Assembly (NCBI GenBank): GCA_003313425.1
Contig: NHZP01000003.1
Location: 806,001-870,000 of the forward strand
Direction of reading: 5' to 3'
Length of the DNA: 64,000 bases
DNA from: Pseudopyrenochaeta lycopersici
Lineage: Eukaryota; Ascomycota; Dothideomycetes; Pleosporales; Pseudopyrenochaetaceae
In this document: positions 58,845 to 64,000 of the stretch, piece after piece
Position numbering within the stretch: position 1 is the first letter of the stretch
Layout: each line of letters begins with the position of its first letter
The notes under the pieces: generated by a model
Database searches by the model: none
Seen by the model: the letters and a program-made list of their open reading frames with translations, nothing else
Told to the model about the DNA's origin: nothing
Position numbers and translations under genes: made by a program

Positions 58845-61800
58845 ATGACGCCTCCACCTGCTCGCTCAGTCAATCCGGCCGAAGTGCCCATCGCTGAGCA
58901 GAACTCACTGCTCGCGCCCACCATTCGGACCCGAGATGGCCGCTCTCTGTCGGCCGCAGCAAGCGGCATGGCCAGCTCGCGGGGGGGCATGTCGTCCTAC
59001 GCGACTGCGAACTCAGGGCCAGGCTCGTTCAGCTCGCAATTGAGGCCTACAACGTCGCAAGATGGCCGGCTGCGTCCCGACTTCGATATGCACGCCATTA
59101 CTGTGGGGGACAACGACGATAAAACTACCGAGCAGCGGCAGGCTGAGATACAGGACCAAATCGACAAGGAGACCAAGATCAAGATAGGGTCAGAGAATTT
59201 GCTGGAAGCCTTGAACGCGAAGAATGCAAAAAACACCAAAGACCAAAGGTTACAGGTCGAGGAGCAGCTCAATATATCAAACAGGAAACTGGCACAGCTC
59301 AAATCAGGCTTGGCTGCAGAAGTCCAGAGAGCAAAGGATGTCAAGTCTCCGCCAGCGGACCCCCAAAGCAGACTGTCATATCTGTTCCGTCGAAACCTCT
59401 CCCGTTCTCCGTCGAGACACATTGTCAAGAAGGAAGAGGAGGAAGAGGAAGAAACAGAGTCACCCACATTTGTCCTGGCCGAGATTTTGCAGGCTCTAGA
59501 GATGCAAGGCATGCAACCCGAGTATTATGTCGAGCGCGCAAACTCCTTGGTCCTTCTGTTCAAGCGACACGCAACCCTGAAGTACGACTTGGCTTGGTCT
59601 ATCTTTGGCCTGAGGATGCAGACGATGCTACTCAGCGATAGCCGCGAGGTTGTGGCAGCTGCGTACCGTGTCATGCGATATGCCTTCACCGACCGCAAGT
59701 CTCTCCGCATCATTCGAGGCCTGCACACGGATTACCTGGTCATTCTGTCCCTTGTGAAGGAAGGCAAAGCTAGTGTGGAACGCGAGCAGGCATTGAAGTT
59801 TGTTCGAGCTTTCTTAGACGTCAAAGATGGTGTTGAAGAGATCGCCCGCGCTGTCGTTCGCATCATCGTAGCGGTAGCTGAACACGCGGAAGATCGGCTC
59901 AGAAACATTGCGACTCTCACTCTTGCTGAGATCCTTGTCAGGAAACCCTCCCTTCTTGTTGGCGCTGGTGGCATGGGTGCACTTGCTGATGCTCTTGGGG
60001 AAGGAAGCTATCATGCTGCCGAGAGCATTGGCATATCTTTTCTATATCTTCTAGACACGCCACGACGTCGTCGATTTTTACGCTCCGGACGTGAGCTGGA
60101 AGCTCCCTTTGCAATGTTCACCGATGCAACTGCAATCCATGGCCATCTGCATGAAGAAAAATTGAAAGTAAACGCCAAAGTTATTGCATCTTTACTACGA
60201 AGCTGGCCTGGTTTGCTCACGCTAAGCATGAACGATTTTCTGTCTCTTCGTTCTCTACTACTATCCCTGCAAATTCCGACTCCACACGTTCGAAATATCA
60301 TCCTAGAGCTTCTATTTGATCTCCTCAGAATCAAACCTCCGTCCTGGTCTTCATCCTTTCTAGCAGGTCGACGACTCACCACCTACGGGCGAGTCACAAA
60401 TTTGAAAAATCAACAGATCCGAGACAGCTCTTCTTCTAGCACCGAGGACGATACAAACAAATGGAGTTTGATGGACCATTATGTATCAGTTGTGCTAGCT
60501 GCTTTTCTGCACGCAGGGCTGGTCCCAGCATTACTGCATGCTGAGGAAGAACCTTTGACCCTACCACTTAAACGTAAGACGACGCTGTTGCTTGGAGAAG
60601 TTCTCAAGATGGCCAATGAGCTATTACCACCTTCGTGGAGTGCACAACTTCAGGTACTCCCGCAGCTGTTACACTCTGCTGCAAAATTCCAATCTGAGGA
60701 CCGATTTGTGGCCATTGGAACAATCTACCAGGTGGACAGCATTAATAGAACGTTGTATCGATCAGGACCGACTTCACTCTATACCAACAAAGGCACCACC
60801 AACACCGATAGCGCATCATCGACTCGACAAACCGATCAATCGAAGGTGCAAGCGGCCATGCAGATAGACGAGGGTCAATTCCGGACTCTGATGCTGGATA
60901 CACAGGTTTTGAACACAGTCTCTTTCCAGAAGTGGAGATGGGATTTAATTCAAACAATTATCGAGGGTCCTTTGCTAAATGCCAAACGTCTTGACGAAGC
61001 CATAAAAGTGACGAAATTTGTACATCGCCTGCTGGGATTCTTCCGTCCTTTCAAATACCGATTCTCTGAAGTCAAGAACACAAAACCCAATCAGCGTTAT
61101 GTGCGAGCAGGCTGCGCCCTGATGCACAGTCTGCTTCAGAATCCTGAAGGTGTCAAGTATCTAAGTGAGAGCAAATTCATCCGACAGCTCGCCGAGTGCT
61201 TGTCACACTTCGACAGAATGAGTGGCTTGACATCTGAGTCACCCATTTTTCAAGCGGATCGTATGAACGAGACTCTCACTGGTGGCTACTTTGCGCTGCT
61301 GGGCGCCCTGACGAAAGACTCCAGAGGTATACAGATTCTGGAAAGATGGAGAGTCATCAACATGTTTTATCACATTGTCGAGCTCAACGACCGCGATGAT
61401 TTGATCCGAACCCTTCTCAGCAATATGGATTACACCTTAGATGGCCATCTACGCATCATCATCTCCAAAGCCATGACGTCATGTTCGAAAGAGATTCGAA
61501 TCTTCGCGACCAGATTATTGCGCAAGTATGCAACAAAGCCAATGCAGCTGACAGGCTCCGCTGGCGTTGCGGAGTGGGCTATCAAATTGCTCGTGACACA
61601 ACTCTATGATCCGGATGTAGAAGTCTGTGAGGTCGCAATCAAGATCTTGGAAGAGGCTTGCAACCAGACAGAGTCGCTCGAATTTGTAGTGAAATGCCGT
61701 CCTGCATTAGATCATTTAGGCGAAATTGGGGCCCCTCTGTTACTGCGGTTCTTGTCCACATCTGTTGGGTACCATTATCTGGATGGATTGGATTATATCA

Positions 61801-62876
61801 CTAGAGAGATGGACGACTGGTTCCTTGGAAGGAACGATACTTATGTGGCATTGATTGAGGCTTCGATGGCTCGCGCGCTTGCCGACATACCGGAGAAAGC
61901 ATCATCTCATTTGACCTATGACGACACGCCTGAGCAGCCGGAATACGGCCATGTACCACCACACTTCTATCGGGAACTCACCAGGACAAAAGAGGGATGT
62001 AAGTTACTACGACAGAAAGGACACTTCGATGAGTTTGCGGCAACCATTCGTGACTTTGCTATGGAAAATGATGATTCAGAAATCATCCTCAAAGTCAAAG
62101 GATGTTTGTGGGCTGTAGGAAATGTTGGCTCAATGGAGCTAGGCGCTCCCTTTCTAGAAAATTCGGACGTAGTCAAGTGGATTGTGCAAATCGCAGAACG
62201 GTCCGAAGTCATGTCGCTCCGAGGTACAGCATTCTACGTACTGGGTCTAATTTCGAGGAGTCTCCACGGTCAGGAGATTCTGCTTGAGTACGGATGGGAC
62301 GGCGTTGTGAATGAGGCTGGCGAAGCATTAGGCTTCTGTCTCCCTCTGAACTTCAAACAGCTCTTTGCAGTCAGTTTCTCAGCTCACAACTTTCCAACGA
62401 ATAGCTAACGTGCAGCAGATGACGCCATGGGTCACCCCATCAGACGACATTGGCTGGAAACGCACAACAGAGGTCAAAGTTGCGATTACTGATCACGACC
62501 CGGTGAATGCGCGCATCTTGAAGCTTGCAACTGATCTGGGTAATACAGTGCTAGCCAAGAAGGCTGCAAACGATTTACAGACGTCAGTGACACCCCTAGT
62601 CGGTATGCAAAAGCCATATGCTAATGTATATGTAACAGAATCAAGTCTAAAAAGGTACCTGGATTCAGCAGGCCCGCAATCTTTCACAAAGTCATGCAAA
62701 TATTGGAAGCACATCACTTTCGCCTTCCGGCTTGCCGCTTCGTCCTGGACTTGTTCGACAAGCGGGTACTGGAACAAATTGTGCTCGAAGAGGAAGATGA
62801 TCAAGAGGATGAGGAAAGTAGCGGCTCCGGCTCCGAGTCGGAACCATACCAAAATGGCACGAGTGGCGCAACATAA
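58845..62876 (+). CDS. TORC2 subunit Rictor (Ste20/Avo3/Tsc11 family), 1309 aa
   Basis: Scaffold of TOR complex 2, controlling AGC kinases, actin and membrane stress. Exons are 58845-62369, 62416-62582 and 62639-62876, with introns of 46 and 56 nt. Residues 1-200 are low-complexity, with a charged coiled segment (KIGSENLLEALNAKNAKN) and an acidic run of Glu. The Rictor N-terminal domain starts at about residue 204 (SPTFVLAEILQALEMQGMQP) and includes VVAAAYRVMRYAFTDRKSLR. Middle HEAT-like repeats follow, with GYFALLGALTKDSRGIQILE and HLRIIISKAMTSCSKEIRIF. Near the C-terminus, CLWAVGNVGSMELGAPFL and LRGTAFYVLGLISRSLHGQE form the Rictor V domain. The last exon ends in helix RLPACRFVLDLFDKRVLEQI and an acidic tail. 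Confidence 0.93.
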
Positions 62877-64000
62877 GCATCTGGAATTGCTGTTCATGAA
62901 AAGGATTCGAGCTTTTATTTGTGGCGTTGGGGCGCGTAACAGGAATGCCGTTGTACCATAGTTCCCATGCCGGCGCAAGCGTTCCCAGGGTTGGTTCAGA
63001 GGACTCTTTTTGCACATGGGACTCGCATGTTTGTTTTGGGTTGGCCAAGGAAGGTTGTCTCCACTGGCCTAGCGCCTCGTTTGGGACATTTTCGGCGAAG
63101 CCAGGTGTTCGTGGTGATCTTGGGGGCACGAGTGCATTGTGTCATTTGATGTTCGAATCGAGAGTCCAAGAGTCATGGACGCAAGATGTACTGTGCTTAG
63201 TAGCATACTGCAAATGCATATTCTCAAGCTCACAATGGGTGAACACGTGAGAATGCCCCGCTGAAATGCAATCGTCAGTGCAATGAACAGGGTCCATTCG
63301 GCAACGGGTAGGCGTGCGCGTGAGTGAGCCGCAGACGCAAATGTGGCACATGTCAGTTGAAACGAGCAGCGTTCGGTACGACTAACGTAGATTCGCTACC
63401 ATTGGTCAGTTGTGGCTTGAATGAACCACTTGCAAGCGTCATCGATGGCTGCATTGTGCATTGGCTTCCTTGGGAAACGCGCGAACACCGAACCTGAGCA
63501 AGGCCGCGTAGACTCGCTGCGCATGCCTAAATGGGCTTGTGAAGTGAGGGATAGTCGTGCGGCGAAAGGACAGATGTGCGCGTTGGGCTGGTAACCAGTG
63601 GGTTAAAATTCGAGGGTCAAAAGTCAGCTCAGCATCCACATATTCAAGCATCACGTTGATGGAGAGTCGACATTCCGGTTGTGTTTCGCCGGGAATGTAG
63701 CGGATACAATCCGTAATGGCCCCGGTTCTCGGGATACTTGTCTAAGACCAGGAAGCGGACAAGCAGCAGAACGGGCTCATCTTTGGGCAGTCGTTGCAGG
63801 CAGAACCGTGCGGATTTTTATATACACTTGTCCCGGATCACCTTAGCGCAGCACCGATGTACGCCATGCTCTCGATCCCAGTATCCCTACGTATGCAGCC
63901 CTCATCGAGTGGCCCGTTGCCTGACTGTACATGCAAAACACCATCGCCGATCTGCTTCCATAACCCATAATGGATGACCAGTTCAACTGCTGCTGCTCGT
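62877..64000. other. Terminal interval, nothing recognised
   Basis: 1.1 kb to the window end with only short overlapping ORFs on both strands. Confidence 0.45.

Noticed and set aside
1..64000. Secondary-metabolite cluster, CRISPR array, prophage or intact transposon
   Set aside because: No PKS, NRPS, terpene cyclase, transposase, integrase or regular short-repeat array was found; the genes are a mix of housekeeping and signalling functions.

Overview
This window is nuclear DNA of a filamentous ascomycete (Pezizomycotina). I infer Dothideomycetes, probably Pleosporales, from the protein families; I could not test this. The evidence is short spliceosomal introns (mostly 46-70 nt, GT..AG, with CTAAC/CTGAC-like branch sites), single-gene transcription units on both strands, and fungus-restricted families: HacA with its Ire1-type intron, a HET-domain protein, NoxR, and PF11951-type regulators. 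I reconstructed 20 well-supported protein genes, most of them multi-exon, plus one tRNA. Every exon set given here sums to a whole number of codons.

Layout. 0-12 kb: the bZIP unfolded-protein-response factor hacA/HAC1 (5' end at the window edge), a tiny conserved 85-aa protein, a TDA3-like FAD oxidoreductase, an unrecognised 526-aa disordered protein, the RSC chromatin-remodelling subunit Rsc7/Npl6, a decayed inverted-repeat pair, and a small C2H2 transcription factor. 12-19 kb: a tandem promoter repeat, a seven-transmembrane receptor-like protein, and a HET-domain protein in a sparse region. 19-31 kb: the Vip1/Asp1 inositol-pyrophosphate synthase with an in-frame upstream ORF that is probably its true N-terminus, then divergently UTP21 (U3 snoRNP), and a PF11951-type regulator. 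31-40.7 kb: two gene-poor stretches of about 4 kb flanking one conserved acidic protein and ending in an intron-containing tRNA-Thr(CGU). 40.7-51.9 kb: a dense housekeeping block with NAN1/UTP17, RPB10, an RCC1/SRM1 Ran exchange factor, a secreted metallophosphatase, mitochondrial uL13m and the copper chaperone CCS1. 52.8-62.9 kb: the NADPH-oxidase regulator noxR, peroxisomal urate oxidase and the TORC2 subunit Rictor/Ste20/Avo3. The last 1.1 kb holds nothing I can support.

Functional themes. Three genes serve rRNA transcription and processing (UTP21, NAN1, RPB10), and NAN1 and RPB10 share one 278-bp divergent promoter. Several others are signalling or stress genes (hacA, Vip1, receptor, noxR, Rictor). 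There is no secondary-metabolite backbone gene, CRISPR array, intact transposase or virus-like gene. The strongest individual signals are the Ire1-type intron of hacA with a clear 8-bp/7-nt stem-loop, the hidden N-terminal exon of Vip1, the RIP-like inverted repeat at 9.3-10.9 kb and the 69-nt duplicated block in the C2H2 factor promoter. I did not find a convincing new multi-gene system.
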